A stretch of DNA of 43,348 nt from Candidatus Avimonas faecium (GTDB lineage Bacteria > Bacillota > Clostridia > Oscillospirales > Acutalibacteraceae): the NCBI GenBank assembly GCA_904419005.1, contig CAJFQI010000016.1, forward strand, positions 1 through 43,348, given 5' to 3'. The position numbers and the translations under genes are program-made. Numbering within the stretch: the first letter of the stretch is position 1; the number at the start of each line of letters is the position of its first letter. Shown here piece after piece: positions 16,659 to 24,770 of this stretch. The notes below the pieces were generated by a model. That model ran no database searches and was not told the DNA's origin. It saw nothing but the letters and a program-made list of their open reading frames with translations.

Positions 16659-18177
16659 GGCGTCTTCTCCTCCCTTCGCGGCGGGGGCGGGCCCCGGTGT
16701 AAACCAAGAACCCGTGGACCAGCCGGTTCAAAACCGCCACGGCGGCCAGCACCCCGAGCAGGAGCCAAAGCAGGTTCTCCCTCACAAACGCCTTGCGCAC
16801 CTCCCGGTACGCCTGGGAATAGCTGTCCCGGTCCTCGCAGAGCCGGAACTGCTCCATGGCCTGCGTGTATTCCCCGCTCATGTAATAGATTTTGCCGATG
16901 CTGCGGTAGGCCATGGGGAGGTTGGCGTTCCGGCGGGCGACCTCCTGCCAGAGGGAGAGGCTTTCGTCGTAATGCCCTTCCTGGTACAGCGCCCGGGCTT
17001 CCAGCAGCAGCCGTCCGTAATCGGTCAGGGAATAGGCGGTAAGGGTCCCCTTGCCGCTGTCCAGCACCAGCAGGCTGTCCCCGCATTTCTCAACCGCGGA
17101 GGGCTGGCGGGTCGTGCCCTGCTGCTCCCCTTTGCCGCCCACAACCCCTAACAGGTTGCACTCGCCGTCATAGACGAACACCCGGCACCGTTCGGCGTCA
17201 AGCGCATAGAGCAGGCCGCTGTCGTCCGCCAGAACGTCCTCAAAGCGGCTGTCGATCGTGTTCCCCCGCAGCCGGCCCTTCTTGAGGTCGCCAAAATCGT
17301 TTTTCTTATAAAACACGCCGCTGTCGTCAAACCGGAGCACGTTTTCGCCCAGCGCGTTCATCTTCTTAATTTCATCCAGCGAATTCTGGGTGGAGCGGGT
17401 GGCGGTGTACAGGAAATTGTCCGCCCCGATATACACGTTGGCGTATTCCACCGGCAGGGCCTGCTGCATGGCGGCGTTCTGCTCCTCGGTAAACAGGTTC
17501 CGCCACAGCCGGGCGAGCTGCTGGTTGAGTGTCAGCTCCACCGGGTTGCTGCCGAAGAAGCCGGTAAATTCCCCCTCCGCGTCATAGGAAACCAGGCCCT
17601 GGAATACGTTGGAGCAGACCACGTACAGGCTGCCGGCCCGGTCCACGGCGAGCTTGCTGGGGCTGAACGCCGTCTGCTGGGGATAAATCGCCGCCTCCGG
17701 CTTGGCATAGATGCGGAACACGGTGCCGTCCGGCCGGAGGGCGAGCACCCGCTCGTTGCCGGTGTCGGCGATGTAAAGGTCCCCCGACGCCGTCACAAAC
17801 ACCCCCTGCGGGTTGTTGAGCGTCTCCTCAGCGCCGTCCACCGTCACGGTCTCAATCACCCGCTCCAGCTCGAGCTGGCCGCTGAGGACCAGGATCCGGT
17901 GGTTGCCGCTGTCCGCCAGGTAGACCCGGCCTTCCCGGTCGGTAAAGAGGTCCGCCGGCTTGCTTAGGGCGGACAGGCCCAGGGACTGCCCCGAAACCGT
18001 CCGGTCAAAGGTGTACAGCTCGGGGGCCGCCACCGGCTCCCCCCGCTGGTCGTATATGTAGCTTTTGTAGGTCCCGGCCGCGCCGGCCGGGACGGCAAGC
18101 CCCAGAAGGGCCGCCAGCACGAGCCCGGCGGCGGCAAGCCGCCGTTTCCTGCCCTTGCCCGTATATGACAAGCTCAC
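16651..18177 (-). CDS. NHL beta-propeller / TPR membrane-anchored protein
   Basis: 508 aa. A signal peptide (AAAGLVLAALLGLAVPAGA) is followed by NHL-type propeller blades with the recurring pattern GxVYLADSGNHRILVL, GDLYIADTGNERVLAL and GLLYALDAERCRVFVY between about 50 and 380. Two TPR-like helical repeats follow (LEARALYQEGHYDESLSLW; GKIYYMSGEYTQAMEQF; about 395-450). A C-terminal membrane helix (LLWLLLGVLAAVAVLNRLV) and a very basic tail end the protein, so the propeller is outside. Such propellers bind proteins or glycans; none of the parts implies a specific reaction. The start is GTG 18177 with AGGGGGG upstream, 12 bp after the permease stop. Confidence 0.8.
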   Translation of the reverse strand: MSLSYTGKGRKRRLAAAGLVLAALLGLAVPAGAAGTYKSYIYDQRGEPVAAPELYTFDRTVSGQSLGLSALSKPADLFTDREGRVYLADSGNHRILVLSGQLELERVIETVTVDGAEETLNNPQGVFVTASGDLYIADTGNERVLALRPDGTVFRIYAKPEAAIYPQQTAFSPSKLAVDRAGSLYVVCSNVFQGLVSYDAEGEFTGFFGSNPVELTLNQQLARLWRNLFTEEQNAAMQQALPVEYANVYIGADNFLYTATRSTQNSLDEIKKMNALGENVLRFDDSGVFYKKNDFGDLKKGRLRGNTIDSRFEDVLADDSGLLYALDAERCRVFVYDGECNLLGVVGGKGEQQGTTRQPSAVEKCGDSLLVLDSGKGTLTAYSLTDYGRLLLEARALYQEGHYDESLSLWQEVARRNANLPMAYRSIGKIYYMSGEYTQAMEQFRLCEDRDSYSQAYREVRKAFVRENLLWLLLGVLAAVAVLNRLVHGFLVYTGARPRREGRRRRRG

Positions 18178-18189
18178 GCAAGGCCCCCC

Positions 18190-19053
18190 TCACATCTTCA
18201 TGCCGGAATACGCCATCGTCTCAATCACCGCCCGCTGGCTGAAGAAAAACAGCAGGATCGGCGGCAGCATCAGGACGACGGCAATCACCGCCGCGACTCC
18301 CGCCCGTTCAAAACCGGAGGTGCTGATCTGCTGCAGGGCGGTGGGCAGCAGCTTGAGGTTTTCGTTGTAGATCACCTGGACGCCGTTGTTGTTCCACAGG
18401 CTCTGGAAGGTGAAGATCACCAGCGTCAGCATGGCCGGGCGCACCATAGGGGTGACGATCCGCCAGAAAACGCCCCCCTCGTTCAGCCCGTCCACCCGGG
18501 CGGCCTCCAGGATATCGTTGGGGATGCCCTCCATGAACTGCCGCATCAGGAACACGCCGAAGGTGGTGCCCATCATGGGCAGGATGACCGCCCCCAGGGT
18601 GTCAATCAGGCGGAGCTTGGCCATGACCACATACTGGGGGATGGCCGTGACCTCGGTGCGGAACAGGATGCAGAGCACCACCAGCTGGAACAGGATCCTC
18701 TTGCCGGTAAAATCAAAGCGGGCAAGCGGGTAGGCGGCCAGGCTGGCGATCAGCACGTACAGCCCGGTCCCCACCACCGTCACAAACAGGCTGTTGAGCA
18801 GGTACCGCTCAACCGGCACCAGCATATCCTGCTGCAGCCGGAACAGCTCGCTGAAATTCTGCAGGGTCGGCCGCTGCACAAAAAAGCGCGGCGGGTAGGT
18901 AAAGAGCTCCGGCAGCGGCTTGAAGGCGTTGATCACCGAATACACGATGGGCAGGGCGGTAAAGGTGCCCAGCAGCAGCAGGAACAGAAAGGCCAGCCCG
19001 TTCCCGCCGGCGGAACGGTTGATCGCCTTGTGCTTTTTATGCCTCGTATGCAT
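18190..19053 (-). CDS. Carbohydrate ABC transporter permease (MalG type), importer B
   Basis: 287-aa inner-membrane subunit with six hydrophobic segments. The cytoplasmic EAA loop, which docks the ATPase, is EAARVDGLNEGGVFWRIV, the canonical EAAxxxG form. ATG 19053 is chosen (GAGGAG 7 nt upstream) over an in-frame extension of 27 codons. It pairs with the permease at 19092-19988 and, by position, with the fused binding protein at 20016-22832. No ATP-binding subunit is encoded in the window; sugar importers of this type in Firmicutes commonly borrow a shared MsmK/MsiK-like ATPase. Confidence 0.93.
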   Translation of the reverse strand: MHTRHKKHKAINRSAGGNGLAFLFLLLLGTFTALPIVYSVINAFKPLPELFTYPPRFFVQRPTLQNFSELFRLQQDMLVPVERYLLNSLFVTVVGTGLYVLIASLAAYPLARFDFTGKRILFQLVVLCILFRTEVTAIPQYVVMAKLRLIDTLGAVILPMMGTTFGVFLMRQFMEGIPNDILEAARVDGLNEGGVFWRIVTPMVRPAMLTLVIFTFQSLWNNNGVQVIYNENLKLLPTALQQISTSGFERAGVAAVIAVVLMLPPILLFFFSQRAVIETMAYSGMKM

Positions 19054-19091
19054 CACGCACTCCTCTTTTTCTGGAATCGGGAAGGGCTGGT

Positions 19092-19988
19092 TCAGCACCC
19101 TCTTTTGGCAAAGGCCCGCTGGACCACCGCCCATGTGGCGATCATGAGCGTGAAAAGGACCGTCGCCACCGCAGAAGCGTAGCCGATTTCAAAGCGGGTA
19201 TAGCCGTAATCAATCATGTGGAGCAGCAGGGTATGGGTGGAATAGTCGGTGCTGGGCATCCCGGTCAGGGCGGCGTTCTGATAGCCGACCGCAAAGGCCC
19301 CGGATATCGCCATCACCGCGCCGAACAGGAGCTGGGGGAGCATCTGCGGGATGGTGATATACCACAGCTCCTGCCAGCGGTTGCGGATCCCGTCGATCGC
19401 GCCCGCCTCGCACAGCGTGGGGTTGAGCTGCTGCAGGCCGGCCACAAAGGCCAGGAAGCCCGCCCCCATGCTCATCCACAGGATGACGATGATGACCACG
19501 ATCGAATTGTAGGCGGGGTCGTTGAGCCAGTTGACCGTCTCCCGGATCAGTCCCAGCCGGATCAGCCAGCTGTTGAGCAGGCCGTAGCTGTCGCCGCTGA
19601 AAATAAACGTCCATATGACGTAGATGTTGCTGGCCAGCGAGGGCGCGTAAAACAGCAGCGTCAGCGCCGAGCGGAGGTTCCGCCCCAGGTCGTTGATCAG
19701 CCACGCGATCAAAAAGCTCAGCACATAGCCCAGCGGGCCGGTGACGACGGCGTACAGCAGCGTGTTGCGCAGGGCGATCAGGAAAACGTCGTCGTCCAGC
19801 AGGAGCCGCAGATAGTTCCCCAGGCCCACCCAGCGGATGCGCGGCCCCATATTGAAGCTTGTAAAGCTCAGGCCGACGGACGCCGCGATGGGGACCAGGG
19901 TGAAAATGAGGAAAGCGAGCAGCCAAGGCGCCATAAAGGCATAGCTCAGGCGATTGATCCGCCGCTTCTGCCCGGATTTTCCGCCCAT
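19092..19988 (-). CDS. Sugar ABC transporter permease (MalF/UgpA type), importer B
   Basis: 298-aa membrane subunit, the first of the importer B permease pair. The EAA loop reads EAGAIDGIRNRWQELWYI. Six membrane segments are visible, starting with FMAPWLLAFLIFTLVPIA after a basic N-terminus. A consensus AAGGAGGTG sits 7 nt before ATG 19988, so translation should be strong. The gap to the binding-protein gene is 27 bp and to the MalG-type partner 38 bp, which indicates one transcript. Substrate is unknown; the neighbours suggest an oligosaccharide or decorated glycan fragment. Confidence 0.93.
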   Translation of the reverse strand: MGGKSGQKRRINRLSYAFMAPWLLAFLIFTLVPIAASVGLSFTSFNMGPRIRWVGLGNYLRLLLDDDVFLIALRNTLLYAVVTGPLGYVLSFLIAWLINDLGRNLRSALTLLFYAPSLASNIYVIWTFIFSGDSYGLLNSWLIRLGLIRETVNWLNDPAYNSIVVIIVILWMSMGAGFLAFVAGLQQLNPTLCEAGAIDGIRNRWQELWYITIPQMLPQLLFGAVMAISGAFAVGYQNAALTGMPSTDYSTHTLLLHMIDYGYTRFEIGYASAVATVLFTLMIATWAVVQRAFAKRGC

Positions 19989-20015
19989 ACGGACACCTCC
20001 TTGTTCCTCGCCGGG

Positions 20016-22832
20016 TCAGGCGCCCCCGGCGGATAATCCAAACTCGTCGTTTTTGCGTTCCAGTTCCTTCTGCATGTCGGTGTTGTACCGCAGCATCGTC
20101 TCCCTCGGGTTCCGCTGGCTGTACAGGACGGCGCGGAAGGCGTTGGTCAGGCTGCGGCTGATGTAGTAGGAGGCGGGGCTCTGCGGGATGTCGGTGGTCT
20201 GCTCCCACTGGCGGGTGATGGCCTCCCGCTCCTCCTGCGTCCACGGGATCCTCTCAAAGGCTTCCCGGTTGGCGGTATGGTACCGGGCGGCGGTGCCCAT
20301 CAGCAGCTCCAGCTCCTGCCCGAAGGTGTACTGCGTGCCGGCGCTCACCCACCAGCGGGCAAACTGGTACGCGTCGTCCTCCCGCTGCCCCTTGAGCACG
20401 ACCACGCCCGTGCCGCTGGCGCTCTGCGCGCGGCTGACGCCGCCCTCCCCCGCCGTGCCGGGGACCGGCGCCATGCGCCACAGGCCGCGGAGCTCCGGCG
20501 CGGCGATCGCCACCTGGTTATAGAAGGACAGCGCCGCGATCCCCATCGGCATTTCCCCGGAACGGAAACGGTTGAAGAAGTCGAAATACAGCGGCAGGCC
20601 GTACTGGCTGTACAGGTCGGTCCACTGGGTGAAGGCGGCGACGGCCTCCGGCGTCGTCAGGGTGATCTCGGTGATGTCGTCGTTGAACACGGCGCCGCCG
20701 TGCTGCAGCAGCAGCATCTCAAAAATCGCCTGGTTTTCCGGCACGCCGACCTCAAGGTTGTTCTTTTGCAGGGCGGCGGTTACGTCCAGGAAGTCCTCCC
20801 ATGTATCGGGCGGCTCCAGCCCCACCGCCTCAAAAATGTCGGTGCGGTAAAACAGCATGTAAAAGCTCTGCGTCTCGGGCAGGGCGTATACCCCGTCCCC
20901 CAGGGTATAGGGGATCAGCGCGGAGGGGTAAAACCACTCCCGCATTTCCTCAAAGCCCTCCTTATCGGACAGGTCCGCCGCCACCTCCCGCAGCGCCAGG
21001 TTGACCGGCGTCGCCTCGGGTACGAAAACGGCGGCGTCCGGCCCCACCCCGCTTAGGGAGGCCTGCATCAGCGAGTCCCCCACGCTGGTCAGGGTAAGCT
21101 CGACCGGGATCCCGCTTGAAACCGAAAAATCCTCGTCAATCAAATCCTTGAGGATCTGCGCCTGGTCGCGGCCCGACGCCACGCCGGTGGAAAGGATGTC
21201 CCCCGTGTTGATCCACACCTGCAGGGGCTCCCCGCCGTACACGCTGCCGATGGCCGCGTAGTCCTGCACAAAGGAGTAGGCCACGATCTGCACGCGGAAC
21301 CACAGCTTTTCAAGCAGGCTGGAACGGCGCTCCTCCGGCTCGGCCGCGCTGCCGGCCAGGACGATCACGTCAAGCTCCAGCGGCTGCTCCTGCATATCGG
21401 CGAAGATGTCCGAAAGGGTGCTGATGTTGGTGCGGAACCGGTCCAGCCGCTCGGGGATGCGGGAGGGGCGCTTGAGGAACTCGTCAATCTGGCGCAGGAT
21501 GTCCCCCAGGACCCCGGACGCCTGGTCCCCGCCGTCCGACTGGAGCCGGCCGATCGCCTCCCGGGTCGCGGTAAGCTGCTCCCGCAGCGCTTCAAGGTCG
21601 GGCAGGAGGCTGGGCAGCTCCTCGGCAAAGTTAAAATCGCGGTTGATATCAATATTGACCCCGGTCACCATGATGATGTCCCGGTAGATTTCGTTCATAA
21701 ACTGGATGGATTCCTCAATCGCGGGCAGGAAATCCCCTTTCTCCCCCAGGGTCACCGCCAGCGTCAGGGTATGTTCCCCCTGCTCCAGGTAAAACAGGTA
21801 TTCCTCCCCCTGCGCATCCGCCAGGGTCAGCGTCCGCCAGCCCGAGGAATAGGGGAAGGCGACGGCCTCCATCTCCGCGAACGGGAGAGACCCGTCAATC
21901 AGCAGGCGGCGGAAGGAGGGCAGCCCGGCCACCAGGTCCTGCCGGTAACGGAAGGACAGGGTGTACAGCCCGTCCTCCGGCACGTCCAGCCGCCAGGTGA
22001 TGGACTGCCCCGGCTGCTTCCAGCTGGAGCCCCCCACCGTATTCAGCAGCAGGCGGCGGGGGCTGTTGGGCAAAACGGAGGGGTCCGACTGGTCGTTTTG
22101 GCGGCGGATCGCCGCGTCCGACCGCTCCGCCAGGTCCTCTGCCTCCCGTTCCCACACCGCGCCGGTCTGCGCCGACGGATAGGCGGCGGAAATCTCCTGG
22201 TAGGAGGGCGTCTCGGCCGGCGGCAGCAGGCGGGCCTCGTACAGAACCAGGGGCTGGGCCGCCTCAACCGCCAGCTCGGTTTCCCCGGCGGGCAGCGCCA
22301 GGAGCAGCTCCCCGTCGTGTACCGTGCTGTTGTCCCGCAGCACCATGGTGTGGGAACGGGCCTCCTCCCGCGCGTCCGGCTGGAGCTGGTTGCCTCGGTT
22401 GTCCGCCTGGGTCACGCCGTCATCCACCCACACGGTGTCCAGCGCCAGCCCTCCCGGCTGCTCAAACGGCGTTTCCCCGTTAAGCAGGACCGTCACGGCA
22501 GGGGACTGCCCCTGCTGGCTTTGGGCGAGATAGGTCAGGGAGAGCCGGTAACGGCCGGCCTGCGGGAGGGGGACGGTCCATTCCGCCCGCTCGCCCGCCT
22601 CCAGCGCCCATTCCCCGTCCGGCGCCGGCAGGATGATTTCCTCCCCGCCGTCCGGTACACCGGCGGCCTGCGCCGCATAGTCAAGGTACGACGACGCGGA
22701 CGCGGACGGCGGGGCCGGCTCCTCCGGCGCTTCGGCCGCGCGGGCCTTTGCCGCCCCGGCGGCCGGCACGCCGGCCAGCAGGAGCGCCGCCATCGCGCCG
22801 GCGGCGGTGATTCTCAGGCAAAACGGTTTCAT
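20016..22832 (-). CDS. Extracellular solute-binding protein fused to carbohydrate-binding-like domains
   Basis: 938 aa, about twice the length of a normal sugar-binding protein. A signal peptide (LRITAAGAMAALLLAG) ends in AAGAAKARAAEA and contains no lipobox Cys. Two beta-sandwich modules follow: about 55-210 (PLPQAGRYRLSLTYLAQ) and about 225-375 (DVPEDGLYTLSFRYRQD), both with the pattern of sugar-binding jelly rolls. A helical linker about 380-490 leads into a family 1-type solute-binding domain about 500-920 (PDAAVFVP; TWEDFLDVTAAL; FRSGEMPMGIAALSFYNQ). ATG 22832 has GGAGGG 9 nt upstream. It feeds importer B. The fusion may hold a polymer while passing a fragment to the permease; that is inference. 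Confidence 0.85.
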   Translation of the reverse strand: MKPFCLRITAAGAMAALLLAGVPAAGAAKARAAEAPEEPAPPSASASSYLDYAAQAAGVPDGGEEIILPAPDGEWALEAGERAEWTVPLPQAGRYRLSLTYLAQSQQGQSPAVTVLLNGETPFEQPGGLALDTVWVDDGVTQADNRGNQLQPDAREEARSHTMVLRDNSTVHDGELLLALPAGETELAVEAAQPLVLYEARLLPPAETPSYQEISAAYPSAQTGAVWEREAEDLAERSDAAIRRQNDQSDPSVLPNSPRRLLLNTVGGSSWKQPGQSITWRLDVPEDGLYTLSFRYRQDLVAGLPSFRRLLIDGSLPFAEMEAVAFPYSSGWRTLTLADAQGEEYLFYLEQGEHTLTLAVTLGEKGDFLPAIEESIQFMNEIYRDIIMVTGVNIDINRDFNFAEELPSLLPDLEALREQLTATREAIGRLQSDGGDQASGVLGDILRQIDEFLKRPSRIPERLDRFRTNISTLSDIFADMQEQPLELDVIVLAGSAAEPEERRSSLLEKLWFRVQIVAYSFVQDYAAIGSVYGGEPLQVWINTGDILSTGVASGRDQAQILKDLIDEDFSVSSGIPVELTLTSVGDSLMQASLSGVGPDAAVFVPEATPVNLALREVAADLSDKEGFEEMREWFYPSALIPYTLGDGVYALPETQSFYMLFYRTDIFEAVGLEPPDTWEDFLDVTAALQKNNLEVGVPENQAIFEMLLLQHGGAVFNDDITEITLTTPEAVAAFTQWTDLYSQYGLPLYFDFFNRFRSGEMPMGIAALSFYNQVAIAAPELRGLWRMAPVPGTAGEGGVSRAQSASGTGVVVLKGQREDDAYQFARWWVSAGTQYTFGQELELLMGTAARYHTANREAFERIPWTQEEREAITRQWEQTTDIPQSPASYYISRSLTNAFRAVLYSQRNPRETMLRYNTDMQKELERKNDEFGLSAGGA

Positions 22833-22866
22833 GGCGGTCCGCCCTCCTTACAGATAGCGTCGGCGT

Positions 22867-23796
22867 TCACCCGACAATGCCGCTGCGCTCCACGCTCTCG
22901 GCAAAGAAGCGCTGCAGCGCCAGGTACACGATGAGCAGGGGGGCCACCGTCAGCAAGGCGCCGGCCTGCTGCATCGTGATGATCTGGTAGGTGTCCCACG
23001 TCGTGCCCATGGTCTTGTTGAGATTCTGCCGCATGTTGGCCAGCATGGTCGACAGGGTCGGCATCCCCGAGGCAAAAATGGTCGTCAGGTAATAATCGCT
23101 GCAATACCACACAAAGGAAAACAGGAACACGATCAGCATGGCATTGCGCAGGTTGGGGAGCATGATCCGCGCATAGGTGCGGAAAAATCCGCAGCCGTCA
23201 ATATACGCGGCGTCCTCAAGGTCCTTGGGCAGGTTGCGGAAAAACTGCATAAAGATCAGGATGAAAATCCCAGAGCGCAACCCCACGCCGAACAGGGCGG
23301 GCAGGTAAAACACCGCCGGGGTGTCAAGGATCGCCATGCTGCGGTACAGCGTAAAGGTGGGCATCGAAATCGTCTGCGACGGGATGACCACCATCAGGAA
23401 CAGGGCCATCAGGAACACCCTTTTGAGCGGGAAGCGGAACCGTGCAAAGCCGTAAGCGATAAAGGAGCAGACCGCCATCTGGATCCCCGAGGATACCAGC
23501 GAGATCAGCAGCGTGTTCATCAGCGCCCGGGGGTATTCCATAGCCTCCGCCGCATTTTTAAAATTCTCAAGGGTGAAGTGGCGGGGCACCCAGACGATCG
23601 TCGGGTCGTACACATCGTTCGGCTCCCGGATCGCCATGCTCACCATATAGAGCAGCGGGTACAAGATGACAAAGGACAGCGCGATCAGCAGGACGGTGCG
23701 GAAGAGGCACCAGGCCAGCTGGGCCAAATACCGCAGGAGCGCGCTGTCGCGCGGCGCATCCTGGCCCGCCGTTTTCAGCTTTGTATCATGTCTCAT
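22867..23796 (-). CDS. Carbohydrate ABC transporter permease (MalG type), importer A
   Basis: 309-aa membrane protein with six segments (FRTVLLIALSFVILYPLLYM first). The EAA-type loop is diverged to EDAAYIDGCGFFRTYARIM but keeps the Asp-Gly. Its ATG at 23796 lies inside the end of the other importer A permease (11-bp overlap), so translation is coupled. With that permease and the lipoprotein at 27702-29024 it would form a second importer in the same locus. It belongs to the same general family as 18190-19053 but is clearly different in sequence, so this is not a recent duplication. Confidence 0.92.
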   Translation of the reverse strand: MRHDTKLKTAGQDAPRDSALLRYLAQLAWCLFRTVLLIALSFVILYPLLYMVSMAIREPNDVYDPTIVWVPRHFTLENFKNAAEAMEYPRALMNTLLISLVSSGIQMAVCSFIAYGFARFRFPLKRVFLMALFLMVVIPSQTISMPTFTLYRSMAILDTPAVFYLPALFGVGLRSGIFILIFMQFFRNLPKDLEDAAYIDGCGFFRTYARIMLPNLRNAMLIVFLFSFVWYCSDYYLTTIFASGMPTLSTMLANMRQNLNKTMGTTWDTYQIITMQQAGALLTVAPLLIVYLALQRFFAESVERSGIVG

Positions 23797-24694
23797 AATG
23801 TATCTTCCGATTCAATAAAAAGTAAAGAAGGCTGACTACGCCGACCGTGATGATAAAATACACAATTGAAAGGGCGCTTCCATAGGAATAGCTGGCCTGG
23901 GTGTAGGAAACGTCCGAGATGTACAGCAGCGTCTCGTTCTCATAGCTGGCGCTGTAGTCAATAATGGTATAAATCAGCGCCAGCACCATATGCGGTGCGA
24001 TGCTGGGAAAGGTGACCTTGACGAACGTCTCCCAGCCGGTGGCCCCCTCCACCTGCGCGACCTCATAATAGCTTTTGGGGATGGCCAGCAGCCCGGCGAT
24101 AAAGATCAGGATCTGCACCCCCGAGCGCCAGACCAGGTCCACGATCCCGTTGACGACCTGCATCACCGTATCGGTGATACCGTCCGGTATCTCCAGATTC
24201 ACCAGGATCTGATAAAGGAAATAGCTGTTGAACAGGTTGCTTTGGGAACCGTCCCCCATCGCCACGTCGCGCAGCCCCATCTTGATGATGTTGATGATCA
24301 CCCCGGAGGTGACGATGATGGGCAGGAAGAAAACCGCCCGGGCCGCCAGCCTCCCCCGGAACGGCTGGGAGAGCACGATGGCCATAAACAGGCTGAAGGC
24401 CGCGATAATCGGCGTCTGGTAGGCCATGTTGCGCAGCGTGCCCACCAGCAGCTGCGGGAATTCCGCATCCTTGGTGAAGGCGTTGAGGTAATGGGAAAAG
24501 GCCCCGCCGCTGAGCGGCCGCAGCGCATACCCGCCGCCCGTCTCAATGACCATTTCGTGCAGCGAATACACAACGGTCATGACGACCGGCTGCAGGATAA
24601 AAACGGCGAACCCGATGATAAACGGAAGGATAAATAGCAGCCCGGCATACCGCCTGCGTTGTTCCAGCGATATCCGTTTGCCGATCCGTGCCAT
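23786..24694 (-). CDS. Sugar ABC transporter permease (MalF/UgpA type), importer A
   Basis: 302-aa membrane subunit. Hydrophobic segments begin with YAGLLFILPFIIGFAVFILQ. The EAA loop is diverged to YEVAQVEGATGWETFVKV. The frame continues 47 codons upstream through the intergenic hairpin, but ATG 24694 with AAGGGGGG 6 nt ahead is the credible start. It is separated from the surface SGNH gene by 76 bp containing a strong hairpin. It overlaps the next permease by 11 bp. Confidence 0.92.
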   Translation of the reverse strand: MARIGKRISLEQRRRYAGLLFILPFIIGFAVFILQPVVMTVVYSLHEMVIETGGGYALRPLSGGAFSHYLNAFTKDAEFPQLLVGTLRNMAYQTPIIAAFSLFMAIVLSQPFRGRLAARAVFFLPIIVTSGVIINIIKMGLRDVAMGDGSQSNLFNSYFLYQILVNLEIPDGITDTVMQVVNGIVDLVWRSGVQILIFIAGLLAIPKSYYEVAQVEGATGWETFVKVTFPSIAPHMVLALIYTIIDYSASYENETLLYISDVSYTQASYSYGSALSIVYFIITVGVVSLLYFLLNRKIHYET

Positions 24695-24710
24695 GAAGCG
24701 CCCCCCTTTG

Positions 24711-24751
24711 GGAAGGAGGCCGTACCGTGGGAACGGGTACGGCCTCCTTCC
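24711..24751 (-). promoter_or_regulatory. Intercistronic hairpin before the importer A permeases
   Basis: A perfect 16-bp stem (GGAAGGAGGCCGTACC at 24711-24726 with 24736-24751, 9-nt loop) lies between the surface-protein stop and the permease ribosome site. On the minus strand it is not followed by a T-run, so it is not a classical terminator. Stem-loops in this position protect upstream mRNA and lower expression of permeases relative to exported proteins in other sugar operons; that role is inferred here. Confidence 0.6.
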
Positions 24752-24770
24752 TTTCGCCCGGCCTTGTGCG

